A stretch of 13,430 nt of DNA from contig CABQGZ010000035.1 of assembly GCA_902463835.1 (NCBI GenBank), positions 1 through 13,430 of the forward strand. Direction: 5' to 3'. A model generated the notes under the pieces. It worked only from the letters and a program-made list of their open reading frames with translations. It had not been told where the DNA came from and made no database searches. The DNA comes from an uncultured Lachnospiraceae bacterium. GTDB lineage: Bacteria > Bacillota > Clostridia > Lachnospirales > Lachnospiraceae. This document shows, piece by piece, positions 1 through 7,384 of this stretch. The position numbers were made by a program, and so were the translations under genes. Position 1 is the first letter of the stretch. Each line of letters opens with the position of its first letter.

Positions 1-32
1 GTTGTCAGTTCGTTTACTGTTATTCTCTCCAT
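1..32 (-). CDS. Start of a further gene (only 10 codons visible)
   Basis: ATG 32 with AGGAAGGG 6 nt upstream opens a frame beginning MERITVNELT that runs off the window edge. It lies 55 nt after the SGNH stop with no terminator between, so it is probably the next gene of the operon. Too little is visible to name it. Confidence 0.65.
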   Translation of the reverse strand, partial: MERITVNELT

Positions 33-38
33 ATCTTT

Positions 39-46
39 CCCTTCCT
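39..46 (-). promoter_or_regulatory. Ribosome-binding site AGGAAGGG of the truncated last gene
   Basis: It lies 6 nt before ATG 32. The 33-87 gap holds only this site and a four-codon ATG-to-TAG stub; no hairpin or promoter was recognised. Confidence 0.6.
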
Positions 47-87
47 ACTTTCTAATCATACTCTTGCCGCTACATATTTTGCCGTTA

Positions 88-801
88 CTATGGTGCTTCG
101 ATCGTCGGAAGCGCAGCGATAATCCGCTTTGCAATACACTGCATCCCGTAATCTCCCGGATGCACCGCGACTCCGCCGTGGGCAAAAAGCCCCAGCGCCA
201 TCGTCCGCTCATCCTCCTCCAGATCGGAAAGGCCGCAATAGATATATCCATTCTCCGCTATCACCTCCCGGATCCTTTCGCTGAAGATCTCCATCTTCCA
301 GAAGGTATCCGTCACCAGGATAACCGCCTTGGGATTGGAGGCAAAGAAACGGATCATTCGGTCAAAATATGGTTGAAAGCTTGTCTTTTGATCCATCTCT
401 CTGTTTAGATTCTCGCCGAGACGGATAATCACGATGTCAGCTGCAAAGTCCCGGGCTTCCTGATAATATTTCGGCAAAATGGTATCGCCGTCTATAAAAT
501 TACTTTCCCATTCGGAAGCCTGGGCAATACAATAGCTGACAGCGCCATACCGCTTCTCTAATCTCCTGACCACTTGATGCACATAATCCCTTTCCGCGCC
601 AGAAGCCGCCATCCCCCAGTCTCCATCCCATCCAATATCAACCTTTGGGGCATGGCGTGTAATGGAGTTGCCTACAAAAAGCACCTTTAAGCTGTCATTT
701 TCTCCATTTGTTACTGTCACATACCCTTCTCTTTTCAACTGATTGCTTGCCGCAACGGTATTGGCTTTTGCACGTTTTAAGCCCTTGTTGTCTGTATTCA
801 T
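88..801 (-). CDS. SGNH/GDSL-type hydrolase (esterase-like), cytoplasmic
   Basis: 237 residues from ATG 801; GTG 804 is also in frame, but GGAGG lies 6 nt from the ATG and only 3 nt from the GTG. SGNH blocks are visible: VGNSITRH with Ser46 as nucleophile, WGMAASG with Gly63, IIRLGEN with Asn131, and VHPGDYGM with His214. The usual Asp three residues before the His is Val211, so the triad is either a Ser-His dyad or takes its acid from elsewhere. There is no signal peptide; the first ~35 residues are polar and not part of the core fold. Such enzymes often remove acetyl groups from sugars or oligosaccharides, which would fit the GH63-like neighbour 38 nt upstream. The substrate is an inference; a lipase or thioesterase role cannot be excluded. 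Confidence 0.88.
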   Translation of the reverse strand: MNTDNKGLKRAKANTVAASNQLKREGYVTVTNGENDSLKVLFVGNSITRHAPKVDIGWDGDWGMAASGAERDYVHQVVRRLEKRYGAVSYCIAQASEWESNFIDGDTILPKYYQEARDFAADIVIIRLGENLNREMDQKTSFQPYFDRMIRFFASNPKAVILVTDTFWKMEIFSERIREVIAENGYIYCGLSDLEEDERTMALGLFAHGGVAVHPGDYGMQCIAKRIIAALPTIEAP

Positions 802-807
802 CACTTA

Positions 808-812
808 CCTCC
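808..812 (-). promoter_or_regulatory. Ribosome-binding site GGAGG of the SGNH hydrolase
   Basis: It lies 6 nt from ATG 801 and 3 nt from GTG 804, so it decides in favour of ATG. Confidence 0.75.
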
Positions 813-815
813 GAC

Positions 816-840
816 AATCCTGATTCTCGCTTGCAGGATT
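816..840 (-). other. Small 7-bp intercistronic hairpin
   Basis: The arms 816-822 and 834-840 (AATCCTG and CAGGATT on the minus strand) are perfect complements with an 11-nt loop. The 5' arm starts at the last base of the GH63-like stop codon, and the hairpin ends just before the GGAGG of the next gene. No U-run follows. It may be chance or a weak mRNA stability element. Confidence 0.35.
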
Positions 841-2087
841 CATTCTCTCAGCATCTCCAGCACCGGCATATTCAGACTTAAGAAACCGGGATACAGCATA
901 GGTTCTCCTGTATCCGGGTGGTAGCTCTCATACATCTCGCCGTGTTCCTTAAGATTCTGTCCCAACAATTCCAGTGTCGCTGTCCGAAGCTTCCCGGCTG
1001 CTTCTGCCTGATGACAACGCACCAGCCCCTGCCAGGTCAGAACATTGGCAAGCACCCACACAGCGCCCAGCCAATTGGATGGATTCGAGCTTTTTTCCAG
1101 ACTGTACATTTTCTCCGTCTTTGCACAGGTGCGAATCCCATAGACTGCCAAAATATCATCGTTATCTGTCAGATGTTTACTCATACGCTCCGCCTGCTCA
1201 TCCGAGCACAGACCTGCCCACATGGGCATAAAGCATCCCCAGAATCGAATTTTCAGCGGCGTGCTGTGCCAGGTAGGATACAGCCCTGAATGGAACGACA
1301 CTTCCTTCACCTTCTTAGGAGTCTGATACCGGGTCAGATCCTGAGAATAGAACAACCCGTCATGGTCGTCCCACATCTCCCGGTTGACTGCTGCCTTCAG
1401 CTGCTCTGCTTTCTGACGTATTGCCGCAGCTCTCTCGTCTCCCTGCTCCTCTAAGATTGCTGCAGTGGAGCAATATTCCTCATGCATAAGGCTGTTCAGA
1501 AAAATATCTGCGCAGGAACGGGGATTGCGGAAAAATACGGTAGGATTATTGTCAATCCCAACCATGATGTCATCCTGAAAAAAGAACAGCCCCGTGGCAG
1601 CATCGTACAGATTCCGTTCAAAATAATCCAGATACGAAATCAGCCGTCCTGCATCCAGCCAGACATAGTCCCCCATGAAGCGGCACGTATTGTACGCGGC
1701 AAGGCAAAAGAGCTTTGCCGGATTCATAGGCTCCCCGCGCCTGTGCTCCGCTTCAAAGTACCCCTCAAAGAGTCCTCCCTCGCAGACAAGAATCGGTATA
1801 TACCCATCCTCTTCCTGGGCCTCCAGGAAATTCAAAATACAGCCCCTGGCATGTTCCGTCACATTTTCCCTGGTGATTCCGTGTTCTGCCAGTTCTTCCT
1901 CCGCAAAAATGTCAAACGCCGTAAACAATGCCTGTGCCTCAAAACAGCTGTCCCAGTCCCACTGCTCTCCGCCATAATCCGTTCCGGGGTCAAAAAAAGG
2001 ATGCTTCAGCTTTCCTTTGGGCGCTTTCATGATCCCTTTCGCCCGCTCCAGCAAATAGTTTTTAATAAGTTCCTCGTTCGTTGTCAT
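840..2087 (-). CDS. GH63-like (MGH1-type) glycoside hydrolase, cytoplasmic
   Basis: 415 residues from ATG 2087. A longer reading to 2174 would overlap the LRR gene by 91 nt and adds an unlikely Cys-rich leader; ATG 2087 gives an ATGA coupling with the LRR stop and has GAAGGAA 9 nt upstream. The sequence fits the (alpha/alpha)6-barrel of GH63-type enzymes of the short bacterial class (mannosylglycerate hydrolase-like or alpha-glucosidase-like). Motifs seen: GGEQWDWDSCF (residues 39-49), VGIDNNP with Asp179 as probable general acid, SNWLGAVW (337-344), and EMYESYHPDTGEPM with Glu387 as probable general base. It has no signal peptide, so it should act on imported saccharides. The substrate is unknown: an alpha-glucoside, alpha-mannoside or glucosylglycerate-type compound are all possible. 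Both catalytic positions appear intact. Confidence 0.9.
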   Translation of the reverse strand: MTTNEELIKNYLLERAKGIMKAPKGKLKHPFFDPGTDYGGEQWDWDSCFEAQALFTAFDIFAEEELAEHGITRENVTEHARGCILNFLEAQEEDGYIPILVCEGGLFEGYFEAEHRRGEPMNPAKLFCLAAYNTCRFMGDYVWLDAGRLISYLDYFERNLYDAATGLFFFQDDIMVGIDNNPTVFFRNPRSCADIFLNSLMHEEYCSTAAILEEQGDERAAAIRQKAEQLKAAVNREMWDDHDGLFYSQDLTRYQTPKKVKEVSFHSGLYPTWHSTPLKIRFWGCFMPMWAGLCSDEQAERMSKHLTDNDDILAVYGIRTCAKTEKMYSLEKSSNPSNWLGAVWVLANVLTWQGLVRCHQAEAAGKLRTATLELLGQNLKEHGEMYESYHPDTGEPMLYPGFLSLNMPVLEMLRE

Positions 2088-2779
2088 CGATTCTTCTTCC
2101 TTCGTTTCTTTTCCCATAAAAGGACAGCCACTCCTGCCGTGAGGACTGCTGCAGCAGCAACGATTCCAATCCACAGCTTACCCCCGTCCCGATCCTGCTC
2201 AGATAAAACGTCCTGCCCGGTCTTATCACTTTCCTTTGGTTCCTCCGGAAGCTGTACCTCCGCACCGTCGATTCCGGTCTGTGCATCGTCTATGCCGTCT
2301 GTTCCATCGATTGTGCCAAGATTTGTTTCGTCAGAAGACACTCCATTCGATGCGCCATTCTGGCTTCCATCCGGTGCGCCGCCCTGGCTTCCATCCGAAG
2401 GCGGTCTCTGTCCATTTCCCGGCTCATCGGCGCCGCTGTTGTATACGATCTGAATCCCATTTTGGAAAGCTCCCTCCTCTATGGTCATGATCGTATCCGG
2501 AAGGCTCACCTTCTTTACCGTTGTACTGCTTCCGAAGGCACCCTTTGCAATCCTGGAGACGGGATTTCCGGCGATCATGGACGGCACTGTCACTTCTGAT
2601 TCTTTTCCGTAATACCTTACGATGGTGACAGAAGCCTCCTCCACCTGATACTCAAAATATCCTTCCGTGTAGTTCTGGGCAGCCAGCGCTGTGCCTCCCA
2701 GAAACAGGGAGGCCAGCAATGCGAAAAATACTGTGCTGCACTTGCGAAAGATGCTATATTCTACATGCTTTTGCAACAT
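2084..2779 (-). CDS. Membrane-anchored surface protein with a short BspA-type LRR region
   Basis: 231 residues from ATG 2779, with AAAGGA 7 nt upstream. It has a signal peptide (basic start, STVFFALLASLFLGG, cleavage near ALAA, residue ~33). Residues ~40-110 hold about two BspA/LRR_5-type repeats (VTVPSMIAGNPVSRIAKGAF, then VKKVSLPDTIMTIEEGAF). Residues ~113-199 are a Gly/Ser/Asp/Glu-rich acidic linker that includes an 8-residue duplication (SDGSQGGA, PDGSQNGA). A single membrane segment, residues ~202-222, is followed by the basic tail EKKRRKKNR. The predicted layout is an N-terminal domain outside, anchored by the C-terminus with a short tail inside. The stop codon of the giant gene is immediately before its ribosome-binding site, and its own stop overlaps the next start by ATGA. 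It lacks catalytic motifs, so a binding or scaffold role at the surface is an inference. With so few repeats it is small for a BspA-like protein. Confidence 0.93.
   Translation of the reverse strand: MLQKHVEYSIFRKCSTVFFALLASLFLGGTALAAQNYTEGYFEYQVEEASVTIVRYYGKESEVTVPSMIAGNPVSRIAKGAFGSSTTVKKVSLPDTIMTIEEGAFQNGIQIVYNSGADEPGNGQRPPSDGSQGGAPDGSQNGASNGVSSDETNLGTIDGTDGIDDAQTGIDGAEVQLPEEPKESDKTGQDVLSEQDRDGGKLWIGIVAAAAVLTAGVAVLLWEKKRRKKNR
2097..2102 (-). promoter_or_regulatory. Ribosome-binding site AAGGAA deciding the GH63-like start
   Basis: It lies 9 nt before ATG 2087, inside the end of the LRR gene. Together with the 4-nt ATGA overlap it favours ATG 2087 over the longer frame. Confidence 0.65.
2351..2398 (-). 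repeat. Two 24-bp tandem repeats in the linker of the LRR protein
   Basis: Units 2351-2374 and 2375-2398 differ at only a few bases and encode SDGSQGGA and PDGSQNGA. The linker length may vary between strains by slippage here. Confidence 0.8.
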
Positions 2780-2786
2780 ATGTCGT

Positions 2787-2792
2787 TCCTTT
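2787..2792 (-). promoter_or_regulatory. Ribosome-binding site AAAGGA of the LRR gene
   Basis: It lies directly after TAG 2795-2793 of the giant gene and 7 nt before ATG 2779. The stop-plus-SD arrangement resembles that after the upstream giant gene (TAG then AAGGAGG). Confidence 0.7.
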
Positions 2793-5700
2793 CTATTGTG
2801 GGATCACAAAGACTCCTTCTCCTGGCGCCAGGCTGATTTTCAGCTGATTCTGGTATACCGGCTGTACCGTCGCTTCTCCATTTCGATACACAACAGCGCT
2901 TCTTGCTCCCCAGAAGGTAAAGCTCACTTCATCCCACTGATTCTCCAACGGATCTGAAAAATTACTTACAAACAAGCCTGACTTCCCTCTGTCATCAAAG
3001 AACTGACCAACAAGCGTATCCTTTGTAGCCGTCACATTGGAGGCACAGGCCAGACGTGTCAGCGGATTATGAATCTTATCAAGGCAATTCTGCAGCCGGC
3101 TGTAATCTGTCCCCTTCAGCGGAAGAACTCCATCCCACTTATAAGACAAATACACCTCGTCAAACTTTGCAACCGCCTCATTGATCTCCTTGGCCCAGTA
3201 ATATAAGGATGTGGGTCTCCCATCCAGATCCACACACCCGCCGCCGATTTCTTCCAACAGCGACTTCCGATATGTGAAATACGTATATCCTTTTATGCCG
3301 AAGGCCATATCTGTATAAATCTGGTAAGACAGCTCCGCCTTCTTCGTAATGGGACGCTCCGTCTCACCATCAAAGGCCTGAATAAACGCATGTACTTCCG
3401 CATTATCCTGCTTGGCGCATTCCGCGTACCAGCTCAGGCGATCCAGCCATATGTCATAGATTCCTGTCTTTCGAAGGGGATATATGGTGGTAGAAAGTAT
3501 TTTTCTCCCCGTAATCTCCTTAAGGACTGTATCACAGTAAGGCCGCAGATATTTCTCGGTATCCCAATAATACGTTGCGTGATTTCCGCTGATTCCCCCC
3601 ACATTCTGCTCAATACAGTTGTAAGGATCCATATTGATGAGAAGCGTCATATCCTTTCCCTTATACAGTTCATTCATGGCCCGCACCCGCGCCTGCACAT
3701 CCGGGAACTGAGCCATGGGCGGCTCATCCCAGAGATTGATCATATCCACTGCCGGATAGATACTGTAATCGTACATATCCGTCTGTACATTATGAGGATT
3801 ATCAAGGTTCGTATCCATGCCTACAATGGCTTTCAATCCTACCTGCTCACAATAAGCCAGCTGCTGATAGTATTCCGGCGTACCCTTTCTCGCCATAAAG
3901 CAATCGATGAACATATGGGTCAATCCCATATCTTTCGCCAGTTTGTAATCCTGGTAGGTATTATTCGGCACATCCCAGCCGCCGATCCACATCTCCTTGC
4001 CCTTGTTGGGATCCGGAGTCTTTCCAGTGTCATACGGCACTTCTGCATAGAGGGACGTCACATAGAATACGGTTCCATCAGTCCCTCCCATAAACCGATA
4101 TGCGAATCCTCTGACCCCTCCCTGCTGCACACTGGAATCAAAAATATTCTTCATATGCCAGTTCTGGGGCTTCATCTCCCTGGTCAGTGTAACTTTCGTC
4201 CATTTTCCCGGTGCAAGAGGCGTATCTCCACACCACCAGCCGCCAGCCTTCGTATTCTTTGCATCCGTGTATACATAAAAATAAACCTGACTTGCCGTGT
4301 CGATATGATCCGGCAGCTTGTTCCAGACGCCGACAGCTGCCTCGCCTCCGGTCACTGTCACCTTCAGCGCCCCCTGGTCACAGGCCTTTACTCTCGCATC
4401 CGTACCATCGTAGGATTTCTCCGTCACGTATTCCGCCTTTGCATTACTTGCTGCATAACCATCTCTTTCCACAGCGCTCACATTGTTTACCTGTAAGGAA
4501 CCGTAAGCTTTCACGGAGGATATCCAGAACTCCGTCCCCGCTTTGCAGCCACTTCCCATGAAACGCAGTACCAGCCTCCCCACAAAGGGGTGTCCCTTCT
4601 GCCAATGGTTTGGACAGAACTCCTGGCCCTGGTCGTTTAGAAGCGTAATGTTCTCATGCCCAAGATCCAGGCGCACCCGCGTCCATTTTCCGGGCTGCAG
4701 CTTCGTATCATTCCCCCACCAGGTTCCGGCCTGGGTATTCTCCGCCTGGGTATATACATAGAACTCTACTGCGCTGTACCCGGTAAAATTGAATCGATCC
4801 AGGTAGATTGCATTGTCATCCTTGCCTGCGGTCACCTTGATAGATCCACTCTCATCCTCAAACGCTCTTTTCGCATCATAAGATATGCTGCTGCCATTCC
4901 CATCAATTCCGGACGCTCCGGCCTTATTGGCCGGCTGAACCACATGGGCATCCCGATAGACAGCCTCCACCACATTCCGCTTATCTGCCGCGACAAAGCC
5001 ATTTCTTCCCACATATCTACCATTGACAGTGTAGTAGTCAAATACCTTTCCCTCCGGCGCAGAAGCTGCTTTCAGCGTCACCATGTCTCCCCTGAGATAG
5101 CCTGCCCTGGCCGTGGTACAGTGATTCGTGATGATCTCCACCGGCTCTTTGGCAAAAGGCATATCCGCATAGAGAGACGTTACATAGAACACGGTTCCGT
5201 CGCTGCCTCCCATGAATCGATAGGTAAAAGCCCTGGGGCCAATCTCCGGGTCAAAAATATCCTTCCCATTCCAGTTCTGAGGCTTCATCTCCCTGGTCAA
5301 TGTAACCTTCGTCCATTTTCCTGGTGTAAGCGGCGTGTCACCACACCACCAGCCACCGGCTTTTGCATTTTTTGCCTCTGTATACACATAGTAATACACC
5401 TGCTTGGCCATACTCACGTCACTCAGCAGTGAATTCCAGATACCTACCGCCGCCTCGTTCCCGGTTACTGTCACTTTCAGCAGTCCTTCCTCCGCGGCCT
5501 TCACCAGACTGTCCGCGGCAAGACTTTCATCTTCATATGTCTTGTCCGGCACGTATTCCGCCTTTGCATTACTGGACGCGTAACCATCACTTTTCGCAGC
5601 AGCCACGCTGTTGACGCTTCTTGTGCTGTAGGCCTTCACGGAAGATATCCAGAACTCTGTCCCCGCTTTGCAGCCGCTTCCCATGAAGCGCAGAACAAGT

Positions 5701-7352
5701 CTTCCCACAAAGGGACTTCCCTTATGCCACTTGTTGGGACAGAACTCCTGGCCCTGGTCGTTTAGAAGCGTAATGTTCTCGTGCCCAAGATCCAGACGCA
5801 CAAGCGTCCATTTTCCAGGCTGCAGAATCGTATCATTCCCCCACCAGGTTCCCGCCATCGTATTTTCGGCCTCAGTATATACATAGAACTCTACAAAATT
5901 ATAACCTGTATAATCAAAGCTGTCCAGATAGATGGCACTGTCTTCTTTCCCTGCCTGCACCTTGATGGCGCCCTTCTCCTCCCCGTGTGCTCTTTTTGCA
6001 TCAAAGGATATGGCACTGTCATTTCCGTCAACTCCGGACGCGCCGGCCTTATTCGCTGACTGGATCACATTGGCTTCCCGATAGACTACGTCCACCACAC
6101 TCTCTTTATCTGCCACAACAAACCCGTTCCTTCCGGCATAGACGCCATTGACCGTATAGTAATCAAAGGTCTTTCCTTCCGGCGCGGGTCCTGCTGTCAG
6201 TGTCACCGTATCGCCGCGAAGATAGCTCTCCTGATCCGTGGAACAATGATTGGTGATGATCTTTACCGGTTCTTTGGCAAAAGGCATATCCGCATAGAGG
6301 GACGTCACATAAAACACCGTTCCATCGCTTCCTCCCATGAATCGATAGGCAAATGCCCTTGGACCGATTTCCCGGTCAAAGATGTCCTTCCCGTTCCAGT
6401 TCTGGGGTTTCATCTCCTTCGTCAAAGTAACCTTCGTCCATTTTCCCGGCGTAAGGGGCGTGTCACCGCACCACCAGCCGCCGGCCTTCGTATTCCGGGC
6501 ATCCGTGTACACATAGAAGTACACCTGCCCGGCCATGCTCACATCATTCATCTGCGAGCTCCAGATACCCACGGACGCCTCGCCGCCTGATACGGTTACT
6601 TTCAACAGGCCCTTCTCCGTAGCCTTCATCAGATTGTCCGCAGTATTGCTTTCATCATCATACGTCCTGTCTGTCACATATTCCGCCTTTGCGTTGCTGG
6701 AAGCATAGCCAGCCCTCTCCACAGTGGCTACGCTGTTGGCCCTTCTTGTGCTGTAGCCCTTCACGGAGGAAACCCAGAACTCCGTCCCCGCCTTGCAGCC
6801 GCTTCCCATGAAGCGTAGGACAAGTCTTCCCACAAAGGGACTGCCTTTATGCCACTTGTTGGGACAGAATTCCTGTCCCTGGTCGTTTAGGAGCGTAATA
6901 TACTCATGCCCAAGATCCAGACGCACAAGCGTCCATTTTCCCGGCTTCAGATCCGTATCATTCCCCCACCAGGTTCCGGCCTGGGTATTTGCTGCTTTTG
7001 TATATACATAGAACTCTACAAAATTATAACCTGTATAATCAAAGCTGTCCAGGAAGATGCTGTTATCCCCTCCTCCTGCCGTAAGCTTCAGGGAACTGCT
7101 CTCCCCTTCATATTTCACGCCCGTGTCACAGGACACATTATTGCCGTTTGCACTGATTTTGGATGTTCCATCCCGGTCGACAGCAAAAATCACATGATCT
7201 TTCTGCACCTGTCCATCCGTTTCATTTTGCCCCGCTTCCTTACTCGCTGCCCAACCAGTCGCATTCATAGATAGTGCTGTGACCACCGCAAGCAAAAGCG
7301 CCAATACGCGTTTTCCATTTTTCTTTTGCTTCTTAATCTTCTCTCTCAACAC
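2793..7352 (-). CDS. Secreted 1,519-aa multi-domain protein with C-terminal TIM-barrel glycosidase-like domain
   Basis: Starts at GTG 7352, or TTG 7349 one codon later; GGGAGAGG lies 6 or 9 nt upstream, so both fit. A signal peptide is clear: basic KKQKKNGKR, hydrophobic VLALLLAVVTALSM, probable cleavage after the WAA near residue 36. Residues ~56-1110 are three A-B units with a C beta-repeat after the first two. A modules centre on GTWWGNDT (Asp132, 507, 882), B modules on GGWWCGDTPL, C modules on FDYYTVNG. Residues ~1112-1519 are a TIM-barrel-like domain with GGWDVP, GLKAIVGMDTN, INLWDEPP (Asp1209-Glu1210) and FIQAF, then a beta-rich end VFVIPQ. The adjacent Asp-Glu after a strand resembles glycosidases of the GH20/GH123 type, where such a pair supports substrate-assisted catalysis; this is a suggestion, and other TIM-barrel glycosidase groups also have a strand-end Glu. 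No cell-wall anchor is seen, so it is probably released or held by non-covalent binding. It is about four-fifths identical by eye to the upstream paralogue across the catalytic region. Confidence 0.95.
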   Translation of the reverse strand: MLREKIKKQKKNGKRVLALLLAVVTALSMNATGWAASKEAGQNETDGQVQKDHVIFAVDRDGTSKISANGNNVSCDTGVKYEGESSSLKLTAGGGDNSIFLDSFDYTGYNFVEFYVYTKAANTQAGTWWGNDTDLKPGKWTLVRLDLGHEYITLLNDQGQEFCPNKWHKGSPFVGRLVLRFMGSGCKAGTEFWVSSVKGYSTRRANSVATVERAGYASSNAKAEYVTDRTYDDESNTADNLMKATEKGLLKVTVSGGEASVGIWSSQMNDVSMAGQVYFYVYTDARNTKAGGWWCGDTPLTPGKWTKVTLTKEMKPQNWNGKDIFDREIGPRAFAYRFMGGSDGTVFYVTSLYADMPFAKEPVKIITNHCSTDQESYLRGDTVTLTAGPAPEGKTFDYYTVNGVYAGRNGFVVADKESVVDVVYREANVIQSANKAGASGVDGNDSAISFDAKRAHGEEKGAIKVQAGKEDSAIYLDSFDYTGYNFVEFYVYTEAENTMAGTWWGNDTILQPGKWTLVRLDLGHENITLLNDQGQEFCPNKWHKGSPFVGRLVLRFMGSGCKAGTEFWISSVKAYSTRSVNSVAAAKSDGYASSNAKAEYVPDKTYEDESLAADSLVKAAEEGLLKVTVTGNEAAVGIWNSLLSDVSMAKQVYYYVYTEAKNAKAGGWWCGDTPLTPGKWTKVTLTREMKPQNWNGKDIFDPEIGPRAFTYRFMGGSDGTVFYVTSLYADMPFAKEPVEIITNHCTTARAGYLRGDMVTLKAASAPEGKVFDYYTVNGRYVGRNGFVAADKRNVVEAVYRDAHVVQPANKAGASGIDGNGSSISYDAKRAFEDESGSIKVTAGKDDNAIYLDRFNFTGYSAVEFYVYTQAENTQAGTWWGNDTKLQPGKWTRVRLDLGHENITLLNDQGQEFCPNHWQKGHPFVGRLVLRFMGSGCKAGTEFWISSVKAYGSLQVNNVSAVERDGYAASNAKAEYVTEKSYDGTDARVKACDQGALKVTVTGGEAAVGVWNKLPDHIDTASQVYFYVYTDAKNTKAGGWWCGDTPLAPGKWTKVTLTREMKPQNWHMKNIFDSSVQQGGVRGFAYRFMGGTDGTVFYVTSLYAEVPYDTGKTPDPNKGKEMWIGGWDVPNNTYQDYKLAKDMGLTHMFIDCFMARKGTPEYYQQLAYCEQVGLKAIVGMDTNLDNPHNVQTDMYDYSIYPAVDMINLWDEPPMAQFPDVQARVRAMNELYKGKDMTLLINMDPYNCIEQNVGGISGNHATYYWDTEKYLRPYCDTVLKEITGRKILSTTIYPLRKTGIYDIWLDRLSWYAECAKQDNAEVHAFIQAFDGETERPITKKAELSYQIYTDMAFGIKGYTYFTYRKSLLEEIGGGCVDLDGRPTSLYYWAKEINEAVAKFDEVYLSYKWDGVLPLKGTDYSRLQNCLDKIHNPLTRLACASNVTATKDTLVGQFFDDRGKSGLFVSNFSDPLENQWDEVSFTFWGARSAVVYRNGEATVQPVYQNQLKISLAPGEGVFVIPQ
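4031..4935 (-). repeat. Tandem repeat unit 3 (A-B only) of the 1,519-aa gene
   Basis: The third copy keeps A and B but has no C repeat; after the B module it runs through PYDTGKTPDP into the TIM-barrel-like domain. The B module carries a small insert (HMKNIFDSSVQQGGVRG) compared with NGKDIFD.EIGPRA in the other two copies. Confidence 0.85.
4936..6060 (-). repeat. Tandem repeat unit 2 (A-B-C modules) of the 1,519-aa gene, 1,125 bp
   Basis: Same length and module order as unit 1. Long stretches of DNA are nearly identical, for example the segment from WWGNDT through RLVLRFMGSGCKAGTEFW, which suggests recent duplication or gene conversion. The A module opens with ANKAGASGVDGN. Confidence 0.88.
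6061..7185 (-). repeat. Tandem repeat unit 1 (A-B-C modules) of the 1,519-aa gene, 1,125 bp
   Basis: Equivalent codons recur at exactly 1,125 bp: the Asp of WWGNDT sits at 6959, 5834 and 4709. Ends are approximate, phased on the ANKAGAS motif that opens unit 2; unit 1 itself lacks that motif and is the most divergent at its start. One unit encodes 375 residues: an A beta-sandwich, a related B beta-sandwich and a short InlB-like C repeat. Confidence 0.85.
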
Positions 7353-7358
7353 TTTGTT

Positions 7359-7366
7359 CCTCTCCC
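7359..7366 (-). promoter_or_regulatory. Ribosome-binding site GGGAGAGG of the 1,519-aa gene
   Basis: It lies 6 nt before GTG 7352 and 9 nt before TTG 7349. No ATG is placed suitably before the signal peptide, so a non-ATG start is needed. The hairpin at 7385-7423 leaves this site free. Confidence 0.6.
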
Positions 7367-7384
7367 TTGCTGTTCCTTTTTTTC

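Noticed and set aside
2088..2174. Longer N-terminus for the GH63-like enzyme
   Set aside because: It would overlap the LRR gene by 91 nt and add a Cys-rich stretch not typical of the family; ATG 2087 has a ribosome-binding site and an ATGA junction.
1482..2453. Plus-strand 323-codon frame opposite the GH63-like and LRR genes
   Set aside because: It spans two real genes antisense, is rich in Ser, Pro and Arg, and has no domain pattern.
3390..4496. Long plus-strand open frame opposite the second giant gene
   Set aside because: It lies wholly within the minus-strand coding region, has no recognisable domain and an unusual residue mix; it is best explained as a by-product of the codon use of the real gene.
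4543..7011. Three plus-strand 72-codon frames at 4543, 5668 and 6793 with similar proteins
   Set aside because: They lie exactly 1,125 bp apart and opposite the same part of the repeat, so they are antisense shadows of the tandem units; none has a supporting ribosome-binding site context that I can see.
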